64,000 nucleotides of DNA from Virgibacillus proomii (GCF_900162615.1 NZ_FUFN01000010.1:750149-814148); one strand, 5' to 3'. Shown: positions 34,221 through 43,668, counted from the first letter of the stretch. The notes: a model not told the origin generated them from the letters alone. Numbers and translations: made by a program.

Positions 34221-34256
34221 GTCCCAAGTGATTCGTTTTAGCTTGGGACGTCATAA
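34219..34256. terminator. Terminator hairpin after tenA
   Basis: ACGTCCCAAG pairs perfectly with CTTGGGACGT (about 34221-34253) around a 13-base loop. It lies just after the tenA stop codon (tenA is on the minus strand). Confidence 0.7.
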
Positions 34257-34273
34257 GGACGCGCTTTTAGCTT

Positions 34274-34978
34274 TTATTCATTATGCCGTTGTACTATGCT
34301 ATGATGCGATTGGCGATTAGAAAACCAATCTTCTTTGGTATACGCCATTTCCCAAAATGCAAGCTCATATTCCTTGGCGATAATAAATTGTTCCTTCATC
34401 TTAGCTTTTTCCTTTTCGCTAGAGTTAGCAGCGATTTGATTTAATAGATCAATTTGTTCTTTCGTAGACTTATGGAACCATTCACTAGAATAGGTATCAA
34501 TCCAATTTTTATAAATTTTTTCAGAAGGATCAGCATCTTGATATGTTTTGCCAATATCTGCATATAGCCAGTAACACGGCAGAAGAGCGGCAATCGTTTG
34601 TCCAAGATTGCCGGAGAGTGAAGCTCGGTAAAGATGCGCTGTATAAGCATACGCTGTTGGAGCCGGTTTAAAATTTTCCATATCCTCATCAGTAATGTTC
34701 AATATTTCTGCATGCTGCTTATGAACAGTTAACTCTGCTTGTGCAGTACCCTTTGCTTTTTCTAGCAGCATAGCAGTTACTTGGAAATCCTCTGCTTGAG
34801 TGGCAGCTAACGCATGTACTTTTCCGAAATGTTTTAAATAGTAAATGTCTTGAAGAATATAATATTTAAAAATATCCAATGGTAAATCACCTTGTGCTAT
34901 TCCTTTAACAAATGGATGATTTACACTTTGTTTCCAGCTGTCTGTAGTTGCTTCACGTAATGTGTCTGTAAATGGCAT
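34274..34978 (-). CDS. tenA: Aminopyrimidine aminohydrolase / thiaminase II
   Basis: Salvages the pyrimidine moiety of degraded thiamin (amino-HMP to HMP). About 234 aa, all-helical TenA fold. The catalytic Cys135 lies in ALLPCYWLYADIG at exactly the residue number of B. subtilis TenA, and the substrate-binding Asp44 is in YYILQD. The start is placed at 34978 (MPFTDTLREA) because GAGGAGGAA lies seven bases before it; the frame opens at 34999. A TPP riboswitch stands about 130 bp upstream, so expression falls when thiamin pyrophosphate is plentiful. Confidence 0.93.
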   Translation of the reverse strand: MPFTDTLREATTDSWKQSVNHPFVKGIAQGDLPLDIFKYYILQDIYYLKHFGKVHALAATQAEDFQVTAMLLEKAKGTAQAELTVHKQHAEILNITDEDMENFKPAPTAYAYTAHLYRASLSGNLGQTIAALLPCYWLYADIGKTYQDADPSEKIYKNWIDTYSSEWFHKSTKEQIDLLNQIAANSSEKEKAKMKEQFIIAKEYELAFWEMAYTKEDWFSNRQSHHSIVQRHNE

Positions 34979-35109
34979 AAAAAATTCCTCCTCATTCATA
35001 TGTTTTTGAACTTGATCGAGGAGGAAAGGGATAAGCTTAATAAGGCAATCAATCTGTGAACATAGATATAGAATTTATATGTAAACACATAGATAGATAG
35101 TATCCTTAA

Positions 35110-35197
35110 GCAGTTTTCCACTTCCCTCCGCTGGTGCTAACCAGATCAGGTTCTAAGGGTCTTTGTCTCAGCCACTGAAGGCTCCCCTAGCAGAAAT
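35110..35197 (-). ncRNA. TPP riboswitch (THI element) controlling tenA
   Basis: Read on the minus strand, the conserved parts occur in order: GGGGAGCC, then GGCTGAGA, then ACCCTTAGAACCTGATC, then TGGTTAGCACCAGCG and GGAGGGAAGTGG. These are the two helical arms of the TPP aptamer. Gene and riboswitch agree in function, which makes the call very firm. Confidence 0.95.
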
Positions 35198-35627
35198 ATT
35201 GCTAACTACAATTGAAGCATAACATAATGATAACTAAAGTCAACCATATTATCCGAAAATTATTAATTTGAAGGAATAATTAAGTGGTTTAAAACTAGTG
35301 AATTACACTGTTCGGAAAATGTTTTTCTTGCTTGACGTGAAAAAAAACACTTAATAATAGTGGGTAAGAACTCGTATTTATTACAAAATAGACAGGCTTT
35401 TTAAGAAAAATCCCATGGAGTGTGAATTATCCATGGGGTATTCATTGACTTTGAATTTATATAGGATTCTTTTTTGTTTTGTCTAGATTTTTATTGTTAT
35501 GCAGTATAAATGTGAAGTGCTTAACTTAATGTTCAATAAAAACGAAAAGAATAAAATTCATGCTTCATCCTAATATTTAGTTTTAAAATGAATCTTGAAT
35601 TTTTAATAGCGTTTGTTATTTAACTAA
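35198..35627. other. Gene-free stretch
   Basis: No gene. A hairpin at about 35410-35441 (TCCCATGGA pairing with TCCATGGGG) may terminate transcription of the minus-strand dehydrogenase downstream of its stop. Confidence 0.4.
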
Positions 35628-36668
35628 TTAATCTGCTTCAAGGATTACTTTTAATGCTTTTTCTTTAGCAGCATTTTCAAATACTTCATAAGCTTTCATA
35701 ATTTCATTAAGTTTAAAACGGTGAGTCACTAATTTCTCAGGTTGAATCTTTCCGGATTTTACGGTTTTTAGTAACATCGGCGTGGAATTTGTATCTACAA
35801 GACCTGTTGTAAGGGTAATATTATGAATCCATAGCTTTTCAAGGCTTAAATCCACTTTCACTCCGTGTACACCCATGTTTGCAATATGGCCACCCGGTGC
35901 TACAATATGTTGACAGATATCAAATGTTACAGGGATACCTACTGCCTCCATCGCCACGTCTACTCCTACTTGATTCGTGTACTCCATTACTTTTTCAATT
36001 ACGTTTCCATCTGAACTGTTAATCGTTTTTGTTGCACCAAACTCTTTAGCTACAGCTAAACGATTGTCATCAAGGTCAATCATAATTATTTCGGAAGGAG
36101 AATAAAATTGTGCTCCTAACAGTGCTGATAAACCAACTGGCCCTGCCCCAACAATTGCAATTGTATCACCAGGTTTTACTTTTCCTTTAAGAACGCCGAT
36201 TTCAAATCCAGTTGGAACAATATCACTTAACATTACTAACGCTTCATCCTCAACACCCTCAGGCATATGGTATAAACTCGTATCACCATATGGAATGCGA
36301 ACATATTCCGCTTGTGTACCATCAATTAAATGACCCAAAATCCAGCCGCCATTCTCACAATGTGAGTACATTTGCTTTTTACAATAGTCACAAGTACCGC
36401 ATGATGTAATACAGGAAATAATAACTCGATCGCCAACGTTGAAGTTTTTAACAGAATCTCCTACTTCTTCGACAATCCCGACACCTTCATGACCAAGGGT
36501 ACGACCATTTTCTACTGCTGGTACATCCCCTTTCAAAATGTGCAAATCGGTACCACAAATTGTTGTCTTGGTAATTTTTACGATGACATCGGTCGCTTCT
36601 TGAATAGCTGGTTTTTCCTTTTCTGTCCATTCCTTTTTCCCTGCTCCACGATAAATAAGCGCTTTCAT
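35628..36668 (-). CDS. Zinc-dependent alcohol dehydrogenase
   Basis: MDR-family dehydrogenase, 346 aa. Catalytic zinc motif TTICGTDLHILKG and GHEGVGIVEEVG; structural-zinc cysteines in SCGTCDYCKKQMYSHC (about 95-110); NAD(P) loop GAGPVGLSALLG (about 174-185). AAAGGAGGACTTTC precedes the ATG. Monocistronic and divergent from the XRE gene. It resembles class-III-like or broad-range bacterial alcohol dehydrogenases; the substrate is unknown. Confidence 0.85.
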   Translation of the reverse strand: MKALIYRGAGKKEWTEKEKPAIQEATDVIVKITKTTICGTDLHILKGDVPAVENGRTLGHEGVGIVEEVGDSVKNFNVGDRVIISCITSCGTCDYCKKQMYSHCENGGWILGHLIDGTQAEYVRIPYGDTSLYHMPEGVEDEALVMLSDIVPTGFEIGVLKGKVKPGDTIAIVGAGPVGLSALLGAQFYSPSEIIMIDLDDNRLAVAKEFGATKTINSSDGNVIEKVMEYTNQVGVDVAMEAVGIPVTFDICQHIVAPGGHIANMGVHGVKVDLSLEKLWIHNITLTTGLVDTNSTPMLLKTVKSGKIQPEKLVTHRFKLNEIMKAYEVFENAAKEKALKVILEAD

Positions 36669-36892
36669 GAAAGTCCTCCTTTAGTGATGTTTTTACAATC
36701 ACCCTTATTATATCAATATTTATCGGATATATTCAAAAAATCACAAAAAATATACTAAATTGTCAAATAAGATAATAATATAGTTGCATGTGTTACATGG
36801 AGGTTAATTTTTTAGTTGGAAGCAGAAGTTTATTGTCAAAAAAGGACTGAAAAGATGTCTTTACAGTCTTTACTATTTTCGATATTATATGT

Positions 36893-36908
36893 GTAAAGAT
36901 ATCTTTAC
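36893..36908. promoter_or_regulatory. Perfect palindrome, candidate autoregulatory operator
   Basis: GTAAAGATATCTTTAC is a perfect 16-bp palindrome 20 bp before the XRE regulator start. A related half, TCTTTAC, occurs twice upstream (about 36856-36872). XRE regulators of this size usually repress their own promoter through such a site. Confidence 0.65.
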
Positions 36909-36927
36909 TTCCAAACGGAGGATCAAT

Positions 36928-37137
36928 ATGAAGGTAAGGAATTATATTAGAGATGTACGTTTAAAAAAGGGAATAACTCAAGTTAAAATGGCTGAAGATT
37001 TGCATGTTACAAGGCAGACAATCAACGCCATTGAAAAAAACAAATATAACCCCAGTCTTGAATTAGCATTAAAAATCATTGCTTATTTTGATATGCCCAT
37101 TGAAGAAATATTTATCTTAGAGGAGGATGATGAATGA
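36928..37137 (+). CDS. XRE-family helix-turn-helix regulator
   Basis: 69-aa Cro/CI-type repressor, essentially only the HTH (GITQVKMAEDLHVTRQTINA, about 15-34). ATG 36928 follows CGGAGGATCAAT; the frame starts at 36889 but that lies inside the operator palindrome region. It overlaps the next gene by four bases (ATGA), so the pair forms a two-gene unit: a small regulator and a membrane protein, a common Firmicutes arrangement of mostly unknown role. Confidence 0.85.
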   Translation: MKVRNYIRDVRLKKGITQVKMAEDLHVTRQTINAIEKNKYNPSLELALKIIAYFDMPIEEIFILEEDDE

Positions 37138-37556
37138 GTACAAAAGGCAGGAAAAAATGGGAGAGAATTTTAGAGAAATGGTCACCATTCTTTATAATTG
37201 CTTGTACGTTTATAGGTGGTGTTCTGGGTTCATTTCTTGCTTATTTTTTTCAAGGTGAATTTCCGTATGATGTACTCACAGGCAGTTTGGCAGCAACTAT
37301 CATTTTAACGGTAATACAAGTGATTAAACGAAAACGAAAAAAAGATAATTTACCCGAAGCAGATGAACGAGTCATCCGCAATGTTTTCCGGTTTTTTGCA
37401 TATGCATCACATATTACTTTAGCTATTTTATTTGTAGCTTTAACAGTTTTGACACTTTTAGGAAACGAGTCGATTTCAATTCTTTATCTATGGATTTTTT
37501 TCTTTGCATATATTTGGATTGTTGGAATTGGTGGTTTTTTTATTAAACGAAGGTAA
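37134..37556 (+). CDS. Small integral membrane protein paired with XRE regulator
   Basis: 140 aa with four predicted membrane segments (about 18-38, 45-62, 88-108, 115-136) and a basic cytoplasmic loop KRKRKKDN. I do not recognise a specific family, but it has the layout of the DUF2178-like proteins often encoded next to a small XRE regulator. It might sense or respond to membrane stress; nothing in the sequence proves this. Confidence 0.7.
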   Translation: MSTKGRKKWERILEKWSPFFIIACTFIGGVLGSFLAYFFQGEFPYDVLTGSLAATIILTVIQVIKRKRKKDNLPEADERVIRNVFRFFAYASHITLAILFVALTVLTLLGNESISILYLWIFFFAYIWIVGIGGFFIKRR

Positions 37557-38150
37557 CAGGTTATTCTAGAAATTTTATTGGTTATCATATAGCTAATAGA
37601 ATAAAAGCAGGAGTAATTTTTTGCTCTTTTTATGCTGACGGTTTATAAAATGTATTCTTTCAATAATATGAAAGGTTTGTTAAAAACCCAAGCGATTTTC
37701 TTATTACGGACGAACCTTCATAATTTTGATAGCTGTTTATAGATATTTTTTGAGAATACAGTAAAATAGGCAAATTTATAAGTATACTAATTCCAGAATC
37801 ATCAACCCGTCTCTTACGTAAAGTCTTTCTATTTTATTATGTGCAATTCACATTTACACAAAATAGCTTATACTGCCGATTATACTTTTTTAACTTTGAT
37901 TTTATGTATCTTTGTAGTACTTTTTTATATAGTTCTTGTAATGAACATCAATTATATTCTTGTTGCCTTTATTTCAACATATAAAGTATGGAAAGTGACG
38001 TTTGTATGTAGAGACAAGTGAAAGGAAGAAAATATATTCAACTTCGTGTTATATAATCAGACCAAGATGATTTTTTAAATAGTACATTTACAGTAATAAA
38101 ACTTATTGATGAAGTTTATATTTGAAATGATGCTAACCGTATTGTATTGC
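37557..38150. other. Gene-free stretch
   Basis: No well-supported gene. A weak terminator (AAAAGCA...TGCTCTTTTT, about 37603-37632) follows the membrane protein. A 60-codon AT-rich hydrophobic frame (37839-38021) lacks a ribosome site and is not annotated. Confidence 0.4.
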
Positions 38151-38206
38151 ATAATATTTCCAACCCCATCATAATAAAGCTATATATATTGATGGAGGGG
38201 AAAGAG

Positions 38207-38527
38207 TTGGTAAAACAAAAAGATCTTACGTTTACGGGGTTTATGGGAATAATATTCATAATTATTGGGATAATTGGTTTTATAGTAATACTTACATCAT
38301 TTGATTATCAAACTTACAACGAGTTAAAAACTGATTCATACTTGCTAGAAGACGAAGAGATACAGTTCCAAATGCTAGAAGAGGGTTTGATGTCTACATG
38401 GGTGGTGGCAATAGGGATACTACTAATAAATGTTGCTATTGGTTCTGTATTGATGGCGTTAGGTAAGATAATTAGACTGTTAGAAGATATTAAAGGAGAT
38501 AAACAAGGTAAGGATGGTGCAGACTAA
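38207..38527 (+). CDS. Small membrane protein, two transmembrane segments
   Basis: About 106 aa. Two hydrophobic segments (about residues 10-30 and 65-88) flank an acidic loop with LLEDEEIQFQMLEEG; the C-terminus is charged. GGAGGGG (38195-38200) favours TTG 38207; ATG 38192 in the same frame lies too close to that site. Not recognised. Confidence 0.55.
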   Translation: MVKQKDLTFTGFMGIIFIIIGIIGFIVILTSFDYQTYNELKTDSYLLEDEEIQFQMLEEGLMSTWVVAIGILLINVAIGSVLMALGKIIRLLEDIKGDKQGKDGAD

Positions 38528-38740
38528 CTAATGGATTGAAAGGGAATACATCAAGTGAAAGTTCTTCCGTCTTTAACATGATGCCAAGTGTAACCTTTAG
38601 GAGTAGACTTAAACCCAAGTACCTTATTTGCAGCAGTAAAATGTGCCAACGGATTTACATCAAGCTGTAAGACATACTGGAGGAGCAGCTTTAATAAGAA
38701 AAGGTTTGGCACCATAAATATTAATTTTACCTAAGGGGGT
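38528..38740. other. Possible degraded gene before the SUKH relic
   Basis: Protein-like stretches in two frames (SVFNMMPSVTF; GVDLNPSTLFAAVKCANGFT) suggest a decayed gene. In many Firmicutes the gene before a SUKH immunity protein is a toxin, so this may be the end of one, but I cannot assign it. Confidence 0.3.
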
Positions 38741-38747
38741 GTAAAGG

Positions 38748-39259
38748 ATAATTGAAATTAAACCAATCAATATTAATTTTGATGAAATAGAGTTTAATAA
38801 ATTTCAAAAGAAATTAGGTGTTACTTTACCAAATGAATATATAGAATTTCTAAAAGAAAAAAATGGAGGTATTCCTGAACCAAACATTTTTGAACTGTCA
38901 AATGAAGAAATAGAGTCGTTTTCTGTAACAGATTTTTTTGGAATAAATCAGAAAAAATTAATGATATAAATTCGCAATACAAAATTTATAAAAATCGAAT
39001 ACCAGAAGACCATATACCTGTATCCAGGACTGAAGGTGGAAATATAGTATGTCTTAATATTAAGGATGGAAAAATAGGTTTATGGGATCATGATATAGAG
39101 CTTATGAATGAAGAGTTTAAACCTACTAGCTCTTTAATACCTGTTGCGAGAAACTTTAAAGATTTTTTAGAGCGTCTAAAGCCCTATAGTGATGTTGAAA
39201 TTTTGGATGATTACGAAATCGAGGATGTTTGGATTGACGAAGATTTTTTAAAGGATTAG
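38748..39259 (+). pseudogene. SMI1/KNR4 (SUKH) family immunity-type protein, frameshifted
   Basis: Two frames together make a typical SUKH protein of about 170 aa. The first (38751-38967) holds FQKKLGVTLPNEYIEFLKEKNGG-type sequence, the family's N-terminal signature, and ends in IESFSVTDFFGIN. The second, one base off, runs from about 38950 to TAG 39259 with EDHIPVSRTEGGNIVC and SLIPVARNFKDFLERL, the C-terminal signature. There is also no ATG/GTG/TTG in the right place. A single-base deletion explains the break. SUKH proteins neutralise polymorphic toxins. Confidence 0.75.
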
Positions 39260-39285
39260 GAAAGAGATAATAGTTAATATTGTAA

Positions 39286-39322
39286 CCTTGAGGGGTAACA
39301 GCCTTTCAAGGTTTTTAGTAAT
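39286..39322 (+). terminator. Terminator after the SUKH relic
   Basis: AACCTTGA pairs with TCAAGGTT, followed by TTTAG, about 30 bases after the SUKH stop codon. Confidence 0.6.
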
Positions 39323-39630
39323 TACAACTTTTAGCTTAGGATAACGCCTGTCCACAGTAATTTTAAATACTCCCCCAAATGTTTCATTTAAAATGGGTTA
39401 TTTTACAAGAGAGGAAATTATTAAAAATCCTATAAATCCTTATAAATCAACAGTTGTAGCCTTTGTAAATAAGTTGGTTTAATAAGCTAAAATTTTATAA
39501 AATATAATATGAACAACGGGTTATGATTTAGGATTGATGTAAAAAGGTTAAAGAGGTTTTTGTCGGTGTAGAATAGTAAAATTTTACCATGTCAGCAGCA
39601 CTTATGGCAAGGTAGAACGTCAGTAATTAA
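39323..39630. other. Gene-free stretch
   Basis: Nothing recognisable apart from AT-rich DNA and the leader of the acetyltransferase gene. Confidence 0.4.
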
Positions 39631-39654
39631 ATGGGTATAAAAGGGGGCTTAAAC

Positions 39655-40212
39655 ATGCAGATTACAACGGAACGACTACTTATTCGACCATTCAAGCAAG
39701 AAGATTTTCCCTTCGTTCATGCGTATGTCTCAGATGAGGAAACAATGCATTATTTACCAGAGGATACTTTCACTGAGGACGATACAAAAAAGTTTATTGA
39801 AAAACATAGTTGCGACAATCCCGAGGCTTTTCCTGTCGTCCTCCTAAAAACAAATGAAGTCATCGGTCATATTAGCTTCGAGAAATACTTTGGCAAACAT
39901 ACGTATGAAATTGGTTGGATTTTTAACAAAATGTTTCATGATAATGGTTATGCCACGGAAGCTGCAAGAGCAATGATTGCTTATGCATTTGAAACGTTAA
40001 ACTTACACCGTGTGGTTGCTACTTGTCAACCTGAAAATATAGCTTCTTATCGGGTTATGGAGAAGATTGGTATGCGTCGTGAAGGATTTTATAAGCAATG
40101 TATTCCCTATAAAGATACGTGGTGGGATGAATACAGCTATGCGATTTTACAGTATGAATATATGCAAAATAAAAAAGACAATAAATGCTCGTGCAGGGGC
40201 AATCTAAATTAA
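39655..40212 (+). CDS. GNAT-family N-acetyltransferase (RimJ/RimL type)
   Basis: About 185 aa. GNAT fold with ITTERLLIRPFKQEDF at the N-terminus, the acetyl-CoA loop in DNGYATEAARAMIAYAF (about 100-117) and LHRVVATCQPENIASYRVMEKIGMRREG (about 121-148), all typical of RimJ/RimL-like enzymes. ATG 39655 follows AAAAGGGGG. Relatives acetylate ribosomal-protein N-termini or small molecules; the target is unknown. Confidence 0.85.
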   Translation: MQITTERLLIRPFKQEDFPFVHAYVSDEETMHYLPEDTFTEDDTKKFIEKHSCDNPEAFPVVLLKTNEVIGHISFEKYFGKHTYEIGWIFNKMFHDNGYATEAARAMIAYAFETLNLHRVVATCQPENIASYRVMEKIGMRREGFYKQCIPYKDTWWDEYSYAILQYEYMQNKKDNKCSCRGNLN

Positions 40213-40600
40213 ATAGAGATAGCTAGCATATGAAGAAAGTGAAATTCTAATCAGTCTTTTCACATAGTAACATGTATACAATGATAATTAGAATAACTCC
40301 AAAATAATAAACTGATTTGCATTTGAAAACAGCGGTTATTCAAGGATACACTCCAATATACATATTTCTAATTATGAGAAGATGGTGAATTAAAGGGTAA
40401 GTATGGGGGAGAACCATAGAAATTCATGACGGATGAAAAAGATGAATTTCTATTGAAGTGGGCACAATTGAGAGATGCTAGTCTTTCTTTTTGACTAATC
40501 GGGAAAAATTGTCACATTGCCTTAAAAATCGTTCGCTATCCTTAAATCTGAGTCATGTATGAACAAGACTCAGACTTTTTAATTTTTATTTAGGAAACTT
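40213..40600. terminator. Gene-free stretch ending in a terminator
   Basis: No gene seen. TCTGAGTC pairs with GACTCAGA (about 40547-40574) and is followed by CTTTTTAATTTTT, a clear terminator at the end of the stretch. Confidence 0.55.
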
Positions 40601-40604
40601 TAAT

Positions 40605-40810
40605 TTTGTTCTTTGTGGATAATTTTTGGATGAAAATTTATCCACATTCAGCACCAGTGCCTAGCCTTTCAGGTCACTTCACTCCTTCTACGGTGTAGGC
40701 AGCTTCCACGTTAGAGTTCCATCGCTATCGGGCTGACCCTGACCAAAGCGATTGCGCTTTTGTTCTTTTAAGTTAGATTTTCCAAAAGGTTCTTTTTAAA
40801 AGAGTGAAAT
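40605..40810. repeat. Dispersed repeat module
   Basis: TTTGTGGATAATTTTTGGA resembles TTGTGGATAATTTTTTT at 29761; CGATTGCGCTTTTGTTCTTT resembles GCGCTTGCGCCTTTGTTCTG at 42229. This looks like a mosaic of the intergenic repeat family. Confidence 0.45.
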
Positions 40811-40992
40811 TCAAGGGAAACTCGACTGAACAAAGCGTCAATTTATTTTTTTCAACATCATTATAATAACTTTTTATTAAAAATACAAAAACATTTAACA
40901 AATCCCTATTTTCATGTTAATATATGATTATAATTTGATATTATTATGAGTATATTTTTGTTCAATTCTTGTAATAATATGATACTATTCGT

Positions 40993-41124
40993 ATCAAGGG
41001 AAGCACTCATCGGTACTATTTGATGTTCAGATAAGTGTCTTATTTCGTAGCCATTTCATACCACCTATGATCATGGATGTTTTTCACCTTTACTCTTCAA
41101 TCATGATGAGATGCTCCCTTGGTC
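40993..41124 (+). ncRNA. Candidate structured leader upstream of the tautomerase gene
   Basis: The ends pair in three blocks: TCAAGGGA with TCCCTTGG, GCA with TGC, and CTCATC with GATGAG, with single-base bulges between, closing a loop of about 95 bases that has further AUCAUGAU-like self-complementarity. It lies about 40 bases before the tautomerase start. It may be a regulatory leader or another structured RNA; no known class is recognised. Confidence 0.45.
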
Positions 41125-41161
41125 TCTCTAAAAAGGGAATAATTAATTAGGGGGAATTTAG

Positions 41162-41551
41162 ATGCCACTACTAACATTTGACTTAATAGAAGGAAGGAAG
41201 AAAGAGGAGTTAAAAGCGTTGTTGGATGCAACTCATTACGCTGTTGTTAAAGCGTTTGGAGTTCCAGAAAGAGATCGTTATCAAATTGTTCATCAGCACC
41301 CAAAACATGAAATGATTATTCAAGATACTGGCTTAGGATTTGAAAGAAGTGATAACATTGTAGTTCTTTCTATTCGTAGTACTCAAAGGAGTGATAAACA
41401 AAAGAAAGAGTTTTATCGACTTCTTGTTCAGGAGTTAGAGGAAAAATGTGGTATTGATCCCAAAGATGTTTTAGTTTCTATTGTAACTAACGGTGCTGGT
41501 GACTGGAGTTTTGGTTTTGGAGAAGCGCAGTTTCTAACTGGCGAGTTATAA
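41162..41551 (+). CDS. Tautomerase-family protein (4-oxalocrotonate tautomerase-like)
   Basis: 129 aa, a double-length member of the tautomerase superfamily, starting MPLLTFDL, so Pro2 becomes the N-terminal catalytic proline after removal of Met. TTAGGGGGAATTTAG precedes the ATG. Relatives include the B. subtilis YusQ/YrdN-type proteins; the physiological substrate is generally unknown. Confidence 0.85.
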   Translation: MPLLTFDLIEGRKKEELKALLDATHYAVVKAFGVPERDRYQIVHQHPKHEMIIQDTGLGFERSDNIVVLSIRSTQRSDKQKKEFYRLLVQELEEKCGIDPKDVLVSIVTNGAGDWSFGFGEAQFLTGEL

Positions 41552-41579
41552 CTTGCCAGTATTTCTTATTGCTAGAAAA

Positions 41580-42060
41580 CGAGACCGGTTCTTTTTGAAA
41601 GAAGTTTTTATTAAGCTTAAACGCCCAAGCTATAGCAAACTTCATCCTGTGTTAAATCGACAACGATCCTAAATCCCTAATTCGTTCAATAACATTCCAG
41701 GTAAAAGTACTTTTTGAATGAAATTTTCACTTTACCTCGTCAGAAGCTCTCCAGTTTGTACGTCGGTAACCGAGCGCTTCCAGCTTTTGTTCCACTATAG
41801 GAAAGTATAAAATTTTTATGGTTTATCCCGCATGTAAGGTGCCGTAAGATTCCCACTTCAAGAGCTTGAGTTGGTATAACAGGGTGTAAGGGAGAAAACG
41901 GCACCTAAATGCCCGATTGGTTCAACTAACATTCAGTAGGAGAGGGAAGAAAACTCCTACTGAATGAAGTTTCATTTTATAGTATAAGAAAAACTACAGC
42001 TTCCGCTAGAAAGATTTGGCGGTAAGTCAAGTTTTTCTAATGAGATAAGAAAGTATAAAA
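41580..42060. repeat. Dispersed repeat with covarying hairpin
   Basis: Contains two modules. The first (41585-41810) has TATAGCAAACTTCATCC, CTAAATCCCTAATTCGTTCA and TTTCACTTTACCTCGTCAGAAG. The second (41820-41995) has the hairpin arms AAGGTGCCGTAAG (about 41839) and ACGGCACCT (about 41900), then AAATGCCCGATTGGTTCA and TGAATGAAGTTTCATTTTAT. No gene. Confidence 0.75.
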
Positions 42061-42405
42061 TGAGGTGTTGGGGGATAACGAAATAACCGAATAGCCACGT
42101 CCGGCGCATGAACCCAGCAACTAGGCGACTTCACGAAATCGCCCTACGATAAGTCATCATCGGTTCGTCGCCTCACCGTGATTCCTTTATCTTTAGTTGA
42201 TTCGTTCCATTCGCTACGTTGCTAAACGGGCGCTTGCGCCTTTGTTCTGAGTAGAATTGGAAATCGATTCTTTTTTTACAAGTTAGCGTAAAGCATATTT
42301 GGCATATTGTCTCTTCACATATTAACATTAGTCAGTTTTTGGAGGATTTAGCACTTATCCCCCTATATCAGTATTATTTAAATAAGAAGGTAAGAGAGTA
42401 TATTT
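42061..42405. other. Gene-free stretch before the MFS gene
   Basis: GGCGACTTCACGAAATCGCC (about 42123-42142) forms a short hairpin, followed by CTACGATAAGTCATCATC, which recalls the repeat segment TACGATAAGTTAACATC at 27928. No gene. Confidence 0.45.
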
Positions 42406-43560
42406 ATGGAAAATTTAATTAGTAGTAAAAAATATTATTTTATGGTCGTTTCGTTTTTATTATGGTTTCCTCATTTTATATATGTGCCAATTCTGGCACC
42501 TTATATGGAATCTCTTCATATACCGTATACATTAATTGGAACCGTTTTAGGAAGTTATGGATTGATGCAGTTTATTTTCCGACTTCCTATAGGGATCAGC
42601 TCTGATTTATTAAAGTACAGGAAGCCTTTCATTATTACAGGCATGTTCATGAGTATGTGTAGTAACATATTGTTTTTAACAATGGATGGTTTTATATGGT
42701 TACTTTTAGCACGTTCTTTTGCTGGAGTAGCAGCCGCATCTTGGGTTGCTTTTACTGTATTATTTCCATCGTATTATAAAGAAAATAAGGTTCATGTAGC
42801 AATGAGCAGTATTTCGTTTGTTATTGTCGTTGCCCAGTTTTTGGGTATGAGTTTTAGTGGTTATATCGTTGATCAGTGGGGATGGCAAGCTCCGTTTTGG
42901 ATAGGCGGAGTGTTCAGTGTAGTTGGTTTATTGTTATCATTCTTTATCTATGAACCTAAGAATAAGGTGGTTCGTGAACCAATCAAATTAAAAGAGTTAG
43001 CAGCTACTTTACGGGAATCGGCTTTATTAAAAGTATCATTCTTATCTATTGTGGCTCATATCGTCATCTTTTCGACTATGTTCGGTTTCACGCCAACATT
43101 GGCATTACAGATTGGCTTCAACACAGATGAAATTACTTATATTGTAATTGCCTTTATGATTCCCCACGCTTTTGCAACATTGTTTATGGGGAATGTTCTT
43201 GTCCCTCGGATGGGGGAATGGAATGCTTTAAAAATTGCTTTTTTTCTAGTAGCTATCTTTACTTTGTTAATACCTATTGCACAAACTAAAAGTATGTTCT
43301 TAATTGTACAAGGATTTAGCGGATTTGCATTAGGACTAACTTTTCCTTCGTTATTAGGAATGTCCATTAAATCTATTGAACCTAAGAAACGAGCTACCGC
43401 GATGGGAGCATACCAGTCATTATATGCTATTGGTATTTTTGCGGGGCCCTTTTTTACTGGAATTATAAATTCACTCTGGGGAATTAATGTAGGGTTCTAT
43501 TTTTTAAGTGTAATTGCTTTTATAACTACGCTGTTGGTTATTATTTGGAGTAAAAAGTGA
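42406..43560 (+). CDS. MFS transporter
   Basis: 384 aa with 12 predicted membrane segments. The loop between segments 2 and 3 reads FRLPIGISSDLLKYRK, the MFS signature position. It begins MENLISSKKYYFMVVSF after AAGGTAAGAGAG, a modest ribosome site. Monocistronic, followed by a terminator. Neither neighbours nor sequence show the substrate. Confidence 0.82.
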   Translation: MENLISSKKYYFMVVSFLLWFPHFIYVPILAPYMESLHIPYTLIGTVLGSYGLMQFIFRLPIGISSDLLKYRKPFIITGMFMSMCSNILFLTMDGFIWLLLARSFAGVAAASWVAFTVLFPSYYKENKVHVAMSSISFVIVVAQFLGMSFSGYIVDQWGWQAPFWIGGVFSVVGLLLSFFIYEPKNKVVREPIKLKELAATLRESALLKVSFLSIVAHIVIFSTMFGFTPTLALQIGFNTDEITYIVIAFMIPHAFATLFMGNVLVPRMGEWNALKIAFFLVAIFTLLIPIAQTKSMFLIVQGFSGFALGLTFPSLLGMSIKSIEPKKRATAMGAYQSLYAIGIFAGPFFTGIINSLWGINVGFYFLSVIAFITTLLVIIWSKK

Positions 43561-43602
43561 TTCATCCTAAAGTTTTTTGATTACAGAACGAATAGACCAA
43601 GA

Positions 43603-43668
43603 TTGCCTTAACTAGTGTCATCGATATCAGTTAAAAGATGATAGCAGTTAAGGTGTTTTTTTATAATG
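43603..43668 (+). terminator. Terminator after the MFS gene
   Basis: GCCTTAACT pairs with AGTTAAGGT across a loop that contains a second small stem, followed by GTTTTTTTAT. Confidence 0.7.

Noticed and set aside
37839..38021. 60-codon hydrophobic frame on the plus strand
   Set aside because: No ribosome binding site, strongly AT-driven composition and no recognisable family; hydrophobic frames arise easily in such DNA.
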